A stretch of DNA of 64,000 bases from Prolixibacteraceae bacterium. Its GTDB lineage: Bacteria; Bacteroidota; Bacteroidia; Bacteroidales; Prolixibacteraceae. Shown one piece after another: positions 27,113-37,484 of this stretch (positions within the stretch are counted from its first letter, which is position 1; each line of letters starts with the position of its first letter). Location of the stretch: the NCBI GenBank assembly GCA_019856515.1, contig CP082230.1:1674001-1738000 (forward strand). The letters are read 5' to 3'. The position numbers and the translations under genes are program-made. The notes beneath the pieces are model-generated. The model was not told where the DNA came from. It saw only the letters and a program-made list of their open reading frames with translations, and did no database searches.

Positions 27113-28615
27113 TTATACTACGACAATCTTATTGATAGCATCAATAAAGGCCTCTACTGATGCTATGACAATATCTGTATTGGCTCCGAAACCATGATAG
27201 AAATGATCACCATAGTTGATGGTCATATGTACCTTACCGATATCATCACTTCCTCGTGTGATCGCTTGAATCAAGAACTCCTCCAAAATGACTTTCTTGT
27301 GAATAATTTGTTTCACGGCAGAAAGTGCTGCATCAACGGGTCCATTTCCAACGCTACATGCAGTAAATAGTTCTCCTGCAATGTTCAACTTCACGGTAGC
27401 CATTGGCTCCATATTCTTCCCTGTAACCACCTGGATATCGTGAAGTCTGATACGCTGCCCTTCCGTCTTTTCGACCTCACCAACCAATACCATGAGGTCA
27501 TCCTCTTTGATGTCCTTCTTTTTATCAGCAAGCTTCAAGAACTCTTGGTATACTTCATCTAGCTTTTCGCCTTCTAGGTTCACACCCAACACTTCTAAAC
27601 GGTGTTTTAAAGCTGCTCTACCACTACGCGCAGTTAGAACAATTGACGACTCTTTGATTCCGACATCTTCTGGATCGATAATCTCGTAGGTCTCACGATT
27701 CTTTAAGACACCATCCTGATGAATACCTGAAGAGTGGGAAAATGCATTTCGTCCAACAATCGCTTTATTGGCTTGAACAGGCATATTCATCAAGGTAGAG
27801 ACCAAGCGAGAAGTTTTAAAAATATTCTGTGTCTTAATGTTTGTCTCAAGATTCAGGTCTTGATGACTCTTCAATGTCATCACCACCTCTTCTAATGAAG
27901 TGTTACCGGCACGTTCGCCAATACCATTCAAAGTAACCTCCACTTGTCTTGCTCCATTCATCACCCCAGAGATACTGTTGGCAGTAGCCATTCCTAAATC
28001 ATTATGACAATGAGTTGAAAGAATTGCTTTATGAACATTAGAGACATTCTCCATTAAGAATTTAATCTTCTCACCAAACTGATTAGGCAAACAGTAACCA
28101 GTTGTATCAGGTATATTAACCACCGTAGCTCCTGCTGCGATTACCGCCTGCACAACTTTAGCTAAATAGACATTATCAGAACGGCCTGCATCTTCGGCAT
28201 AGAACTCCACATCTTCCACATATCTCTTTGCGTATTTAACAGCAGCAACGGCTCTTTGAAGCACCTCATCTTCAGTAGAGTTTAGCTTATACTTAATATG
28301 ATATGGTGACGTTCCAATACCTGTATGAATACGCCCTCTTTTGGCATATTTTAGTGCATCGGCAGCCACATCGATATCTTTCTCTACTGCTCTAGTCAAA
28401 GCACATATGGTTGGCCAAGTTACCGCTTTAGAGATCTCTACCACAGAATTAAAATCACCTGGACTTGATACTGGAAAGCCTGCTTCAATCACATCGACGC
28501 CGAGCTCTTGGAGAGCTTTTGCTACCTCTATCTTCTCTACAGTGTTTAACTGACATCCTGGGACTTGCTCTCCATCTCTTAATGTTGTATCAAATATATA
28601 GACTCTATCTGCCAT
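27113..28615 (-). CDS. leuA: 2-isopropylmalate synthase
   Basis: A 500-residue enzyme condensing acetyl-CoA with 2-ketoisovalerate, the first committed step to leucine. Motifs: [16 protein letters not shown] (catalytic Arg and metal Asp), [15 protein letters not shown] (metal His), [14 protein letters not shown] and [14 protein letters not shown]. The C-terminal ~110 residues are the regulatory domain that binds leucine in family members ([15 protein letters not shown]). It follows ilvC by 117 bp, a gap that holds a strong hairpin, so the leu half may be separately processed or tuned. Feedback inhibition by leucine is expected from the family, not shown. Confidence 0.95.
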   Translation of the reverse strand: MADRVYIFDTTLRDGEQVPGCQLNTVEKIEVAKALQELGVDVIEAGFPVSSPGDFNSVVEISKAVTWPTICALTRAVEKDIDVAADALKYAKRGRIHTGIGTSPYHIKYKLNSTEDEVLQRAVAAVKYAKRYVEDVEFYAEDAGRSDNVYLAKVVQAVIAAGATVVNIPDTTGYCLPNQFGEKIKFLMENVSNVHKAILSTHCHNDLGMATANSISGVMNGARQVEVTLNGIGERAGNTSLEEVVMTLKSHQDLNLETNIKTQNIFKTSRLVSTLMNMPVQANKAIVGRNAFSHSSGIHQDGVLKNRETYEIIDPEDVGIKESSIVLTARSGRAALKHRLEVLGVNLEGEKLDEVYQEFLKLADKKKDIKEDDLMVLVGEVEKTEGQRIRLHDIQVVTGKNMEPMATVKLNIAGELFTACSVGNGPVDAALSAVKQIIHKKVILEEFLIQAITRGSDDIGKVHMTINYGDHFYHGFGANTDIVIASVEAFIDAINKIVVV

Positions 28616-28654
28616 CCTGATTCTCTATTTTTGGGTATATACTCGGTTTTGGTT

Positions 28655-28717
28655 ACCATCCTAAAAGATGGTGGTTCTCTCTGCTGTACCTCATATAGAA
28701 AGGTACAGCAAAGAGAG
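28655..28717 (-). other. Strong intercistronic hairpins between ilvC and leuA
   Basis: GCTGTACCT (28683-28691) pairs with AGGTACAGC (28701-28709) and, across a 2-nt bulge, CTCTCT (28677-28682) with AGAGAG (28712-28717). A second small hairpin has ACCATC (28655-28660) with GATGGT (28667-28672). No U-run follows on the minus strand, so RNA processing or stability is likelier than termination. Confidence 0.5.
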
Positions 28718-28732
28718 ATTGATTTTTAAATA

Positions 28733-29785
28733 TTATCCTTCATTATTTTCTGGACGTAACTGACGAACAGTTTGACCTGCTTGCCACATCTCAGAATCTC
28801 TTAGTTCTTTTAATTCTGCCTCTAATTTCACACGATAGTCTGGTTGGCTATTTGAATCAATAGAACGTTGTGCTTCATTACCACAAGCTACCTCATCATA
28901 CAATTTCTGGAACACAGGCTTGGTTGCATCACGGAAAGGCTTCCACCAATCTAGTGCACCACGTTGTGCTGTTGTTGAAGTATTTGCATACATCCAGTCC
29001 ATACCATTTTGTGCAACCAATGGCATCAAACTTTGTGTCAACTCTTCAACCGTCTCATTGAAAGCCTCTGATGGTGTATGTCCTTGTTCTCTTAATACTT
29101 CGTATTGTGCAGCAAAAATACCTTGAATACATCCCATCAAAGTACCACGCTCTCCAGTCAAGTCAGAATAAACCTCACGTTTGAAATCTGTTTCAAACAG
29201 GTAACCTGAACCTACACCAATACCTAAAGCAATTACTCTATCATAAGCACGACCAGTGGCATCTTGGAAGATTGCATAACTTGAATTCAAGCCACGTCCT
29301 TCAAGAAACATTGTACGCAAACTTGTTCCTGATCCTTTAGGAGCAACCAAGATAACATCAACGTCTGCTGGCGGTACGATACCTGTTCTATCGTTAAAAG
29401 TGATACCAAAACCATGTGAGAAGTAAAGTGCTTTTCCTTTTGTAAGGTGCTTCTTCACCGTTGGCCAAACAGCGATCTGACCTGCATCAGACAACAAGTA
29501 TTGGATCACAGTTGCTTTCTCACAAGCTTCTTCAATATCAAATAGATTCTCTCCTGGCACCCAACCATCAGCCACAGCTTTGTCCCAAGTCTTTGAGTCT
29601 TTACGCTGACCAACAATTACGTTGAATCCATTGTCTCGAAGGTTAAGAGACTGTCCTGGACCTTGAACACCATAACCAATTACAGCAATGGTTTCATCTT
29701 TCATTGTTTCACGTGCTTTTTCCAATGGAAACTCTTCACGCATCACTACTTTCTCTTCTGTCCCTCCGAAATTTAACTTTGCCAT
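28733..29785 (-). CDS. ilvC: Ketol-acid reductoisomerase, class I
   Basis: A 350-residue enzyme that converts acetolactate or acetohydroxybutyrate to the dihydroxy acids with NADPH and Mg. The Rossmann motif is GYGVQGPGQSLNLRDNGFNV; the catalytic knotted domain includes SDLTGERGTLMGCIQGIFAAQYEVLRE, which supplies metal-binding acids. Length fits the short class I form. It sits between ilvN and leuA, as in other Bacteroidota ilv-leu operons. Coenzyme preference is assumed from the family; the loop reads GQRKDSK, compatible with NADPH. Confidence 0.96.
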   Translation of the reverse strand: MAKLNFGGTEEKVVMREEFPLEKARETMKDETIAVIGYGVQGPGQSLNLRDNGFNVIVGQRKDSKTWDKAVADGWVPGENLFDIEEACEKATVIQYLLSDAGQIAVWPTVKKHLTKGKALYFSHGFGITFNDRTGIVPPADVDVILVAPKGSGTSLRTMFLEGRGLNSSYAIFQDATGRAYDRVIALGIGVGSGYLFETDFKREVYSDLTGERGTLMGCIQGIFAAQYEVLREQGHTPSEAFNETVEELTQSLMPLVAQNGMDWMYANTSTTAQRGALDWWKPFRDATKPVFQKLYDEVACGNEAQRSIDSNSQPDYRVKLEAELKELRDSEMWQAGQTVRQLRPENNEG

Positions 29786-29831
29786 TTTTCTTGTTTTAAT
29801 ATGTTAGAATAATTCGATTGTCTTACTTTAT

Positions 29832-30386
29832 TTAATTGTTGTGATCTAGTACTGTCTGTACTCGATCTCTTTCTCTCAAAAACTCTGATAACTTCTCTAT
29901 ATTTGATCTAGTAATCGCGACACGTCCTGAACGAATAAACTGAAGTACACCATGAGGGTTTAACTTCTCAAACAGCTCTTGCGTTTCGGCTTTATGCCCT
30001 GTCTTTTCAATCACAGTAAAATTGGGAGTAATCTCCAATATACGAGCATTGTACTCTCTTACGAGTTTCTCTATATGATCTCCTGACAATAACGACTCTG
30101 AAGACACTTTATATAGTGCAACTTCTTGATGTACCACCTCATCATTACGATGATAAAAGCATTTTAAGACTTCAACATGTCTCTCAATTTGCACACACAA
30201 TTTGCGTATCCTCTCTTCCGTATCCTTTACTACAATAGTAAACTTACTTATCCCTGCGATAGCCGATTCAGAAACGGTCAAACTATCAATATTCATTCGT
30301 CTACGAGTAAACATGATGGTAATACGGTTCAACAATCCAATGGTGTTCTCTGTATAGGCTGATATGGTAAATTCTTGTTTTTGCAT
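29832..30386 (-). CDS. ilvN: Acetolactate synthase small (regulatory) subunit
   Basis: A 184-residue regulatory subunit. The first ~75 residues are an ACT domain (FTISAYTENTIGLLNRITIMFTRRRMNIDSLTV) that binds valine in known enzymes, and the second half is the ALS small-subunit C-terminal domain. It starts 12 bp after ilvB ends, so the two are translated as a pair. It activates IlvB and makes it sensitive to feedback inhibition. Length is slightly larger than E. coli IlvN/IlvH and typical for the phylum. Confidence 0.93.
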   Translation of the reverse strand: MQKQEFTISAYTENTIGLLNRITIMFTRRRMNIDSLTVSESAIAGISKFTIVVKDTEERIRKLCVQIERHVEVLKCFYHRNDEVVHQEVALYKVSSESLLSGDHIEKLVREYNARILEITPNFTVIEKTGHKAETQELFEKLNPHGVLQFIRSGRVAITRSNIEKLSEFLRERDRVQTVLDHNN

Positions 30387-30398
30387 AGTATGTCACGA

Positions 30399-32132
30399 TT
30401 ATGAATTAGGTCCCAATCTCACATCAGATATAGTCGCTCCAGAAGGAACCATTGGGAAAACATTATCTTCTTTCTCTACCCTCACTTCTAGGAAATATGG
30501 TCCCTCTTGTGCTAACATCTCATCAATTGCAGCAGCTAAATCATCTCTTTCTCTCACCAGTCTTGCTGGAATTCCATAACCTTCTGCAATCTTGATAAAA
30601 TCAGGGTTATGCATCTCTGTAAATGAATATCTACGATCAAAGAAAAGCTCTTGCCACTGTCTTACCATCCCTAAGAATTCGTTATTCAAAACGACCACTT
30701 TTACATTTAAGTTCTCTTGTTTGATGGTAGCCATCTCTTGAATGGTCATTTGGTATCCACCATCTCCCAAGAAAGCAATCACAGGTTTGGTCGGATTCCC
30801 CACTGCTGCACCTACTGCTGCTGGCAGACCAAAACCCATCGTCCCAAGACCACCAGAGGTAATACAACTACGACTATTTTTAAATTTAAAATAACGAGCT
30901 GCAATCATCTGCTGTTGTCCTACATCGGTAGCCATTATAGCATCATGATTTGTTGCTTCAGCAACTTGATGAACGACCTCTCCCATAGTTAAACCAGGTT
31001 TAGATGGGTATATATCCTTCTCAATAACCTTTTCATATTCCGCTTCTTGAAAGGGAACAAACTCATTACACCAAGCGGTGTGATCATTATCTTTCACCAA
31101 CTTAAGCAACATCTTTAATGCTTTCTTTGCATCACTACAGATAGCAACTTCTGCTGGTATATTTTTATTAATTTCAGAAGGGTCAATCTCAACATGAATC
31201 ACCTTAGCTTGTGTAGCATAAGTCTTTATATCACCAGTCACCCTATCATCAAAACGCATACCAACAGCTAACAACAAATCACATTCGTTGGTCATCACAT
31301 TGGGTCCATAGTTACCATGCATTCCTAGCATCCCTTTCCAAAGAGGGTGATCAGAAGGAACGGCTGAAAGCCCCAAAAGTGTTGATGCCATTGGTATTCC
31401 AGTTTTCTCAGCAAACTGGAGTAAAACCTTTTCTGCTCCCGACAATACGACTCCTTGTCCTACTAACATCAAAGGTTTTTTTGCTTGATTTATTAATCTT
31501 GCAGCATCTATTAATGACTTCTTCTCTACAGGTTGTTCTGGCAAATAACTGCGGATACGACGGTACTTCTTATATTTAAATGAAGTGGGAGCAAACTGAG
31601 CATCTTTCGAGATATCGATCAATACAGGCCCTGGTCTTCCACTTTTGGCAATAAAAAATGCTTTCGCAACCACATCTGTAATTTCATCAGCATCTGTAAT
31701 CTGATAATTCCATTTGGTTACAGGCATCGACATTCCCACAATATCAGACTCTTGAAAAGCATCTGTTCCCAATAATGGACTAGTTACCTGTCCAGTAAAA
31801 CAGACCAATGGGGTCGAATCAATCATAGCATCTGCAATACCAGTAATTAGGTTCGTTGCTCCAGGACCTGAAGTCGCGAAACACACACCTACTTTACCCG
31901 AGACTCTTGCATAGCCCTGTGCAGCATGAATGGCACCTTGCTCATGACGAGTCAATACGTGATTAACTTTATCAAGGAAATCATATAAAGCATCATAGAC
32001 TGGCATAATCGCACCTCCTGGATATCCAAAGATGGTATCTACACCTTCCTCTAGTAACGATTTAATTAATGCTTGCGCTCCTGTTACATTCTCTTCATCT
32101 CTCTCAAGTGAACTGTTATTTTGGGTCGTCAT
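30399..32132 (-). CDS. ilvB: Acetolactate synthase large (catalytic) subunit
   Basis: A 577-residue ThDP enzyme making acetolactate from pyruvate, or acetohydroxybutyrate with 2-ketobutyrate. Motifs: GYPGGAIMPVYDALYD, RHEQGAIHAAQGYARVSGKVG with the activating Glu, the FAD-binding centre (GMLGMHGNYGPNVM, GMRFDDRVTGD) and the ThDP motif GDGGYQMTIQEMATIKQENLNVKVVVLNN. About 25 residues precede the conserved ALIKSLLEEGVDTIFGYPG. It is second in the operon, 31 bp after ilvD, and directly before ilvN. Confidence 0.96.
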   Translation of the reverse strand: MTTQNNSSLERDEENVTGAQALIKSLLEEGVDTIFGYPGGAIMPVYDALYDFLDKVNHVLTRHEQGAIHAAQGYARVSGKVGVCFATSGPGATNLITGIADAMIDSTPLVCFTGQVTSPLLGTDAFQESDIVGMSMPVTKWNYQITDADEITDVVAKAFFIAKSGRPGPVLIDISKDAQFAPTSFKYKKYRRIRSYLPEQPVEKKSLIDAARLINQAKKPLMLVGQGVVLSGAEKVLLQFAEKTGIPMASTLLGLSAVPSDHPLWKGMLGMHGNYGPNVMTNECDLLLAVGMRFDDRVTGDIKTYATQAKVIHVEIDPSEINKNIPAEVAICSDAKKALKMLLKLVKDNDHTAWCNEFVPFQEAEYEKVIEKDIYPSKPGLTMGEVVHQVAEATNHDAIMATDVGQQQMIAARYFKFKNSRSCITSGGLGTMGFGLPAAVGAAVGNPTKPVIAFLGDGGYQMTIQEMATIKQENLNVKVVVLNNEFLGMVRQWQELFFDRRYSFTEMHNPDFIKIAEGYGIPARLVRERDDLAAAIDEMLAQEGPYFLEVRVEKEDNVFPMVPSGATISDVRLGPNS

Positions 32133-32163
32133 ATAAGTTTGATTTAAATGATGAATGGTCCTT

Positions 32164-33993
32164 TTATATTAGTCTCACCGCTCCTTTATCAGCTGATGAT
32201 ACTAGTTTTGAATAAGCTTTTAAAGCTTTAGATACTTCTCTCTTTCGTGTTTCAGGCGTAAATGCCTTCTCTCCTCTTGCCTCTTGTTTCTTTCTTCGCT
32301 CTTGTAGTTCTGGTTCCGGGACATCTAAACTGATAGTTCTATTAGGAATATCAATCTTCACAGGATCACCATCTTCGACCAAAGCAATCACACCTCCAGC
32401 TGCGGCTTCAGGTGATGCATGTCCAATAGATAAGCCAGAAGTTCCTCCAGAGAAACGACCATCGGTTAATAATGCACATACTTTATCCAACTGCATCGAC
32501 TTAAGGTATGATGTTGGATAGAGCATCTCTTGCATTCCAGGACCTCCTTTAGGGCCTTCATAACGAATAATTACAACATCTCCTGCCTGTACCGCATCTC
32601 CTAGAATACCATTACATGCAGCCTCTTGTGATTCAAATACTCTTGCTGTACCCTTAAATTCAAATACAGAAGGGTCTACTCCTGCCGTCTTAACAATGCA
32701 GCCCTTTTCTGCAAGGTTACCAAACAGAACAGCCAATCCACCATCCTGATAATATGCATGTTCTACTGAACGTATACATCCATTCTCACGATCCAAATCC
32801 AACAGTTCATATGATTTATCTTGTGATCCCATCACTAGATTACGACCAAGATTACCTGGAGCGGAACGATATAGATCTGCCGCCTCTTCAGTCACGGTTG
32901 CACAGCACACATCATGTGTCTTTAGAATCTCCTCTAACGTTGAACCATCCGCTCTGTAGACATTCGTCTCCAACAAAGATGCCCTACTAAGTTCTGCAAG
33001 AATACCAAGTACTCCTCCAGCTCTGTTTACATCTTGAATATGATAGCTAGAGTTAGGAGAGACCTTACAAAGACAAGGAACTTTACGTGACAGTCTATCC
33101 ATGTCATGCATATCAAACTGCACTTCAGCTTCATGAGCAATCGCCAATAGATGTAAAACAGTATTTGTAGATCCACCCATTGCAATGTCTAGTGTCATCG
33201 CATTCATAAAAGCATCTCTAGTCGCAATGGCTCGTGGAAGAACGTTTTCATTCCCATCTCTATAATATTCATAAGCCAACTCTACAATTCGATGCGCACC
33301 ATCTTCAAACAATTTCTTACGGTTAGCATGCGTAGCTACCACTGTCCCATTACCAGGAAGAGAAAGCCCCAACGCTTCAGTCAAACAGTTCATCGAATTG
33401 GCAGTAAACATTCCAGAACATGATCCACATGTAGGACATGCACTCTGCTCTAGCTGCTTTAGCTTTTCATCATCATAACTGTCATCTGCGCCTTTAACCA
33501 TTGCATCCACCAAGTCATAATGCTCGCCATCCATCTCTCCTGCTTCCATCGGACCTCCTGAGACAAATAGTGTGGGGATATTTAATCTCATCGAAGCCAT
33601 TAGCATTCCTGGAGTGATTTTATCACAGTTCGAAATACATATCATTGCATCCACCTTATGGGCATTACACATATACTCCACACTATCTGCAATTACCTCT
33701 CTCGAAGGCAAAGAGTATAACATGCCATCATGTCCCATTGCAATACCATCATCCACTGCAATCGTATTGAACTCTGCGGCAAAACAACCTTTGGATTCCA
33801 CAATACGTTTCACCTCTTGGCCTACTTCATGTAGATGAACATGACCAGGAACCATCTGAGTAAACGAGTTTACAATGGCAATAATCGGTTTTCCAAAATG
33901 GCTCTCCTTCATCCCATTGGCTCTCCAAAGGCTACGAGCTCCAGCCATTCTTCGGCCTTCAGTGGTGATACTACTTCTAAGTTTCTTATGCAT
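32164..33993 (-). CDS. ilvD: Dihydroxy-acid dehydratase
   Basis: A 609-residue iron-sulfur dehydratase, the third common step to valine and isoleucine (dihydroxy acid to keto acid). Motifs: [46 protein letters not shown] with one cluster Cys, [18 protein letters not shown] with further Cys residues, and [22 protein letters not shown] near the C-terminus. Length is standard. It is the first gene of the operon, and its ATG lies 17 bp after the U-run of a leader terminator, so its expression depends on reading through that attenuator. Confidence 0.96.
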   Translation of the reverse strand: MHKKLRSSITTEGRRMAGARSLWRANGMKESHFGKPIIAIVNSFTQMVPGHVHLHEVGQEVKRIVESKGCFAAEFNTIAVDDGIAMGHDGMLYSLPSREVIADSVEYMCNAHKVDAMICISNCDKITPGMLMASMRLNIPTLFVSGGPMEAGEMDGEHYDLVDAMVKGADDSYDDEKLKQLEQSACPTCGSCSGMFTANSMNCLTEALGLSLPGNGTVVATHANRKKLFEDGAHRIVELAYEYYRDGNENVLPRAIATRDAFMNAMTLDIAMGGSTNTVLHLLAIAHEAEVQFDMHDMDRLSRKVPCLCKVSPNSSYHIQDVNRAGGVLGILAELSRASLLETNVYRADGSTLEEILKTHDVCCATVTEEAADLYRSAPGNLGRNLVMGSQDKSYELLDLDRENGCIRSVEHAYYQDGGLAVLFGNLAEKGCIVKTAGVDPSVFEFKGTARVFESQEAACNGILGDAVQAGDVVIIRYEGPKGGPGMQEMLYPTSYLKSMQLDKVCALLTDGRFSGGTSGLSIGHASPEAAAGGVIALVEDGDPVKIDIPNRTISLDVPEPELQERRKKQEARGEKAFTPETRKREVSKALKAYSKLVSSADKGAVRLI

Positions 33994-34011
33994 GGTTAAC
34001 AGTTTTTCTTG

Positions 34012-34057
34012 TGCAAAAAAAAAGAGCCTTCCTCATGTTTGTGAGAAAGGCTCTTTT
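34012..34057 (-). terminator. Attenuator terminator in the ilv leader
   Basis: On the minus strand AAAGAGCCTT (complement of 34047-34056) pairs with AAGGCTCTTT (complement of 34021-34030), extended by an inner CTCA/TGAG helix, and is followed by nine consecutive Ts (complement of 34015-34023). It lies between the leader peptide and ilvD. The 5' arm overlaps a segment that can instead pair with the end of the leader-peptide ORF (34087-34097), so terminator and antiterminator exclude each other. Confidence 0.9.
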
Positions 34058-34092
34058 CTGAACTCGATATGTATAGATATACAAAACCTCTC

Positions 34093-34155
34093 TCACATGG
34101 TATTCATGAGAATAATAATGACGATGAGAATAATATTTGTAATCTTCGATAACAT
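34093..34155 (-). CDS. ilv operon leader peptide (attenuator peptide)
   Basis: A 20-codon ORF with ATG at 34155 and TGA at 34093 encodes MLSKITNIILIVIIILMNTM. Nine consecutive codons (residues 8-16, IILIVIIIL) specify Ile, Leu or Val, the products of the operon. The ORF lies between a good promoter and an intrinsic terminator just ahead of ilvD. Segment 1 (TTCTCA inside the Ile/Leu codons) can pair with segment 2 around the stop codon. Segment 2 (TGTGAGAGAGG, complement of 34087-34097) can instead pair over 11 bp, with one G-U, with segment 3 (CCTTTCTCACA, complement of 34040-34050), which forms the 5' side of the terminator. Ribosome stalling on the BCAA codons would therefore favour read-through. 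The reading is directly visible; the regulation is inferred from classical attenuation. Confidence 0.88.
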   Translation of the reverse strand: MLSKITNIILIVIIILMNTM

Positions 34156-34222
34156 ATCTGTCTTTCTTTTTTTTCTAGTAAGCTAATTAGTACTACGCTG
34201 TACTTATTGTTCAATCACATTC

Positions 34223-34252
34223 CAAATGTAGGGATATTTTTTTTACATCAAA
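34223..34252 (-). promoter_or_regulatory. Promoter of the ilv-leu operon
   Basis: On the minus strand TACATTTG (complement of 34223-34230) matches the Bacteroidota -7 consensus TAnnTTTG, and TTTG (complement of 34249-34252) lies 18 bp upstream as the -33 element. Predicted start is near 34216, giving a leader of about 220 nt that holds the leader peptide and attenuator. DNA from 34253 to 34812 is AT-rich and shows nothing else I can name. Confidence 0.7.
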
Positions 34253-34812
34253 ACGAATTCATAATTTTTTTTGATGACTTAATATTAAATTAAAACTAAA
34301 CACTCATATTAACTTACAGTTAAAAGTGTTCCTTTTTAATACTTTATTTTAGTAAAATAACCCTACTGATTTTCAATGTATTACAATACACTGTCTAAAG
34401 TAAAATATAGATAAAGACACACAGGTGTTTATCTATATACAAACGATTGATTTACAGTAACATACAAAATATCCAAAAGAAGCAGATTGAGAGACCTTTT
34501 TTTCACATTCACAAGAAAAATAAAATACGAGAACTACCAATCTAAAAAGAGATATGTAAGTAAAAGGCTTCAATTACTTATATTCTGCAACTTTACGCTC
34601 GACATTATAACATACAGGATGTCATTATATGGCAAACAAAAACCATAATGATAAATGAAACACTTCTTATAAAATAATGTAGTAATATGGATTACATAGT
34701 CAATCCAATTATCTTTATAAAAAGTGATCTGTAATGGATGAATTAACTTTAATCATGATATAAGCACGAATAATTAAAACTAAAGTATCAACACCTATAA
34801 AACTAACACATA

Positions 34813-37290
34813 ATGAAAACAAAACACAGATGGAGCATGCTATGCGTATTAATAATCATGTTAATATGTAAAAGCAATGGCTATACGAAGGAGTATATTC
34901 TTAATAAAAACATCAATATTTATGTTGATAAAAACAGCGATAAACTAATTAAATGGGCAGTAAAAGATATTGCAAAAGATATTGAGTACATTCTAGAACA
35001 GAAGGTCCTTATCCATTATGACAACACCCACTTTTCTGATATCAATGGTATATATATTGGACAGATTAATGATACACTTATTCAAAATACTTTTACTAAA
35101 AAGAAAAAGCTCTCCAACAACCATTGGGAAAAATATAGCATACAACTCCAGCAGAAAAATCTCTTTATAGTCGGGAGTGACATACGAGGTACTGTATATG
35201 GACTATTTGAGTTTGCTCAGAGAATTGGCATCTCCCCATGGAAATGGTGGGCAGATATCGATCTACAAAAGAAAAAAGAGATTCATCTTCAAATACCTCA
35301 TCATGGTATCATAAGCTCTCCATCCGTCCAATTTAGGGGAATATTCTTAAATGATGAAGATTGGGGACTACAACCGTGGGCTGCCAAAACATTTGAACCT
35401 CAAAACAGAGACATTGGCCCCATGACTTATGAAAGAATATTTCAACTGCTACTACGATTAAAGGCCAATACTATTTGGCCAGCCATGCACCATTGTACGG
35501 AAGGTTTTTACAAGATTCCTGGGAATATGTCAATGGCAAAGAAGTACCATATCTACGTCGGGACATCACATGCAGAACCAATGCTACGCAATAACGTTAG
35601 TGAATGGAGTACTAAATCATTTGGCCCTTATAACTATTTCACCAATAGTGATAAGATAAAATCTTATTGGCAAGAACGCATATCCGAAACAAAGAATAAC
35701 AAGAATATAATAACACTTGGAATGCGTGGTATTCATGATTCTGGAATGCAAGGAGATGCAACAAAAGAGCAGAAAATTAAATTAACTGAAGATATTATCT
35801 CTGACCAACGTCAAATATTATCTCAAAATATTGAGACCCCACTATCATCTATACCTCAAGTCTTGACTCTCTACAAAGAGGTGTTGTATATCTATAATAA
35901 TGGACTCAAGGTTCCTGATGATATTACTCTAATGTGGACTGATGACAATTATGGCTATATAAGGCGATTATCCAATGATACGGAGAAAGCTCGAAGTGGA
36001 GGTAGTGGAATATACTATCATCTTAGCTATTGGGGGAGACCTCACGACTATCTGTGGCTCTCCACAACACAACCGGCATTGATATGGTATGAGATGTCAC
36101 GAGCATATCAAAATGGTGCTCGAAAAATATGGATTGCCAATGTCGGAGACATCAAACCGAACGAATATAATATGGAACTTTTTCTTGATATGACTTGGGA
36201 TGTCAACGAAATCAACCCTAATAATATAAACCTTCATCTTTCAAATTGGTGTCATCGAGAGTTCAATAGCAATAAGACCGATGAAATCGCAAATATTTTA
36301 GATGAATATTATAGACTCGCATTGATTAGGCGACCAGAATTTATGGGATGGAGTCAAACAGAACCTCAAACAAAGACCCAAAAGACCGAATTCAACTCAA
36401 ATGGTGCTAAGCGTAGAATAGAGTCATACTTAGATTTAATCGATCGGGTAAACAGAGTAAAAAAAGACATTCCTAAACAACGAATAGACGCTTTTTTTCA
36501 GTTGGTTGAATACCCAGTAAAGGCAGCTGCATTTATGAATCTAAAATTCTTATATGCACAACAGTCATACCTATCCGTAATCAAATCCCAAAAATCTTCT
36601 TTTTCTAGACTATCAACCAATGCATATGATAGTATTTCACACATCACGAATGTCTATAATAAAAGAATGAGAGATGGAAAATGGAATAATATGATGTCAA
36701 TGAACCCCAGAAACCTGCCCGTTTTTCAACAACCGACATACCACAAAACTCAAGATAACTCTCTCCACAATGAGAAGATCAAATCACAGAGTTTATCTGC
36801 CCCTATCTCTATATCGGCTAAAAATTTTGTAAAAGCAAAAGGGGCCAAAGGTTATCAATGGCATCAAATTAATGGTCTAGGATATAGTAATAATGCAGTG
36901 ACACTATTACCCCTCGAAGACATACTTTTCACAAAAAAGATCCCCTATATCCAATACAACTTTGAGATCAAGAAACCTGGTGTTTATAATTACGAACTTC
37001 GTTTCTTACCCACTCACTCAAATAAGTTTAACCATAACGTAACCATTCATATTGATAATAATCTGATGCAACAGTCTGCCCTAAACACCAAAGGTAGAAG
37101 TAATAAATGGAAACAGAATGTGTTACGTAATTTCGCGTCAGTAAAAGGAAGTATAAAAATAAATAATACAGGAGAACACGCTATAACTGTCATGGTCAAT
37201 AAACCGGGAATCGTTTTAGATCAAATATTTATTTCGCCTAAAGGATATGGTAATTACTATGAGATCCCCCCTAGTCACAGCAGTAATTAA
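34813..37290 (+). CDS. GH115 family xylan alpha-1,2-glucuronidase
   Basis: An 825-residue secreted enzyme. Residues 1-24 form a signal peptide. The N-terminal GH115 domain shows VGSDIRGTVYGLFEFAQRIGISPWKWWADI; the barrel follows with FRGIFLNDEDWGLQPWA, RLKANTIWPAMHHCTEGFY, VGTSHAEPMLRNN, TLGMRGIHDSGMQG and MWTDDNYGYIRRL. The C-terminal ~160 residues form the usual beta-sandwich (GYQWHQINGLGYS, IVLDQIFISPKGYG). Family members remove glucuronic or 4-O-methylglucuronic acid from xylan. Asp/Glu residues in the NDEDWG and DDNYG motifs are the known catalytic/binding candidates. It is not in a SusCD locus, which is unusual for this phylum's xylan enzymes; the substrate is inferred from the family. 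Confidence 0.9.
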   Translation: MKTKHRWSMLCVLIIMLICKSNGYTKEYILNKNINIYVDKNSDKLIKWAVKDIAKDIEYILEQKVLIHYDNTHFSDINGIYIGQINDTLIQNTFTKKKKLSNNHWEKYSIQLQQKNLFIVGSDIRGTVYGLFEFAQRIGISPWKWWADIDLQKKKEIHLQIPHHGIISSPSVQFRGIFLNDEDWGLQPWAAKTFEPQNRDIGPMTYERIFQLLLRLKANTIWPAMHHCTEGFYKIPGNMSMAKKYHIYVGTSHAEPMLRNNVSEWSTKSFGPYNYFTNSDKIKSYWQERISETKNNKNIITLGMRGIHDSGMQGDATKEQKIKLTEDIISDQRQILSQNIETPLSSIPQVLTLYKEVLYIYNNGLKVPDDITLMWTDDNYGYIRRLSNDTEKARSGGSGIYYHLSYWGRPHDYLWLSTTQPALIWYEMSRAYQNGARKIWIANVGDIKPNEYNMELFLDMTWDVNEINPNNINLHLSNWCHREFNSNKTDEIANILDEYYRLALIRRPEFMGWSQTEPQTKTQKTEFNSNGAKRRIESYLDLIDRVNRVKKDIPKQRIDAFFQLVEYPVKAAAFMNLKFLYAQQSYLSVIKSQKSSFSRLSTNAYDSISHITNVYNKRMRDGKWNNMMSMNPRNLPVFQQPTYHKTQDNSLHNEKIKSQSLSAPISISAKNFVKAKGAKGYQWHQINGLGYSNNAVTLLPLEDILFTKKIPYIQYNFEIKKPGVYNYELRFLPTHSNKFNHNVTIHIDNNLMQQSALNTKGRSNKWKQNVLRNFASVKGSIKINNTGEHAITVMVNKPGIVLDQIFISPKGYGNYYEIPPSHSSN

Positions 37291-37484
37291 TGCACAAATT
37301 AACCCTTAAAAATAGGTAGGTTATAAAGGCTAAAAACAGATTAATACGAAACAAAACCAACCTTTTAACTGTTTGAATAAAAGCAATATATCAACATCAA
37401 TTTAAGATGTCTTACATATATAGCATTGACTAGCATGAATATTTAAAGCTAGTATTAATTGTACACCTATTAATCGTTATTACC

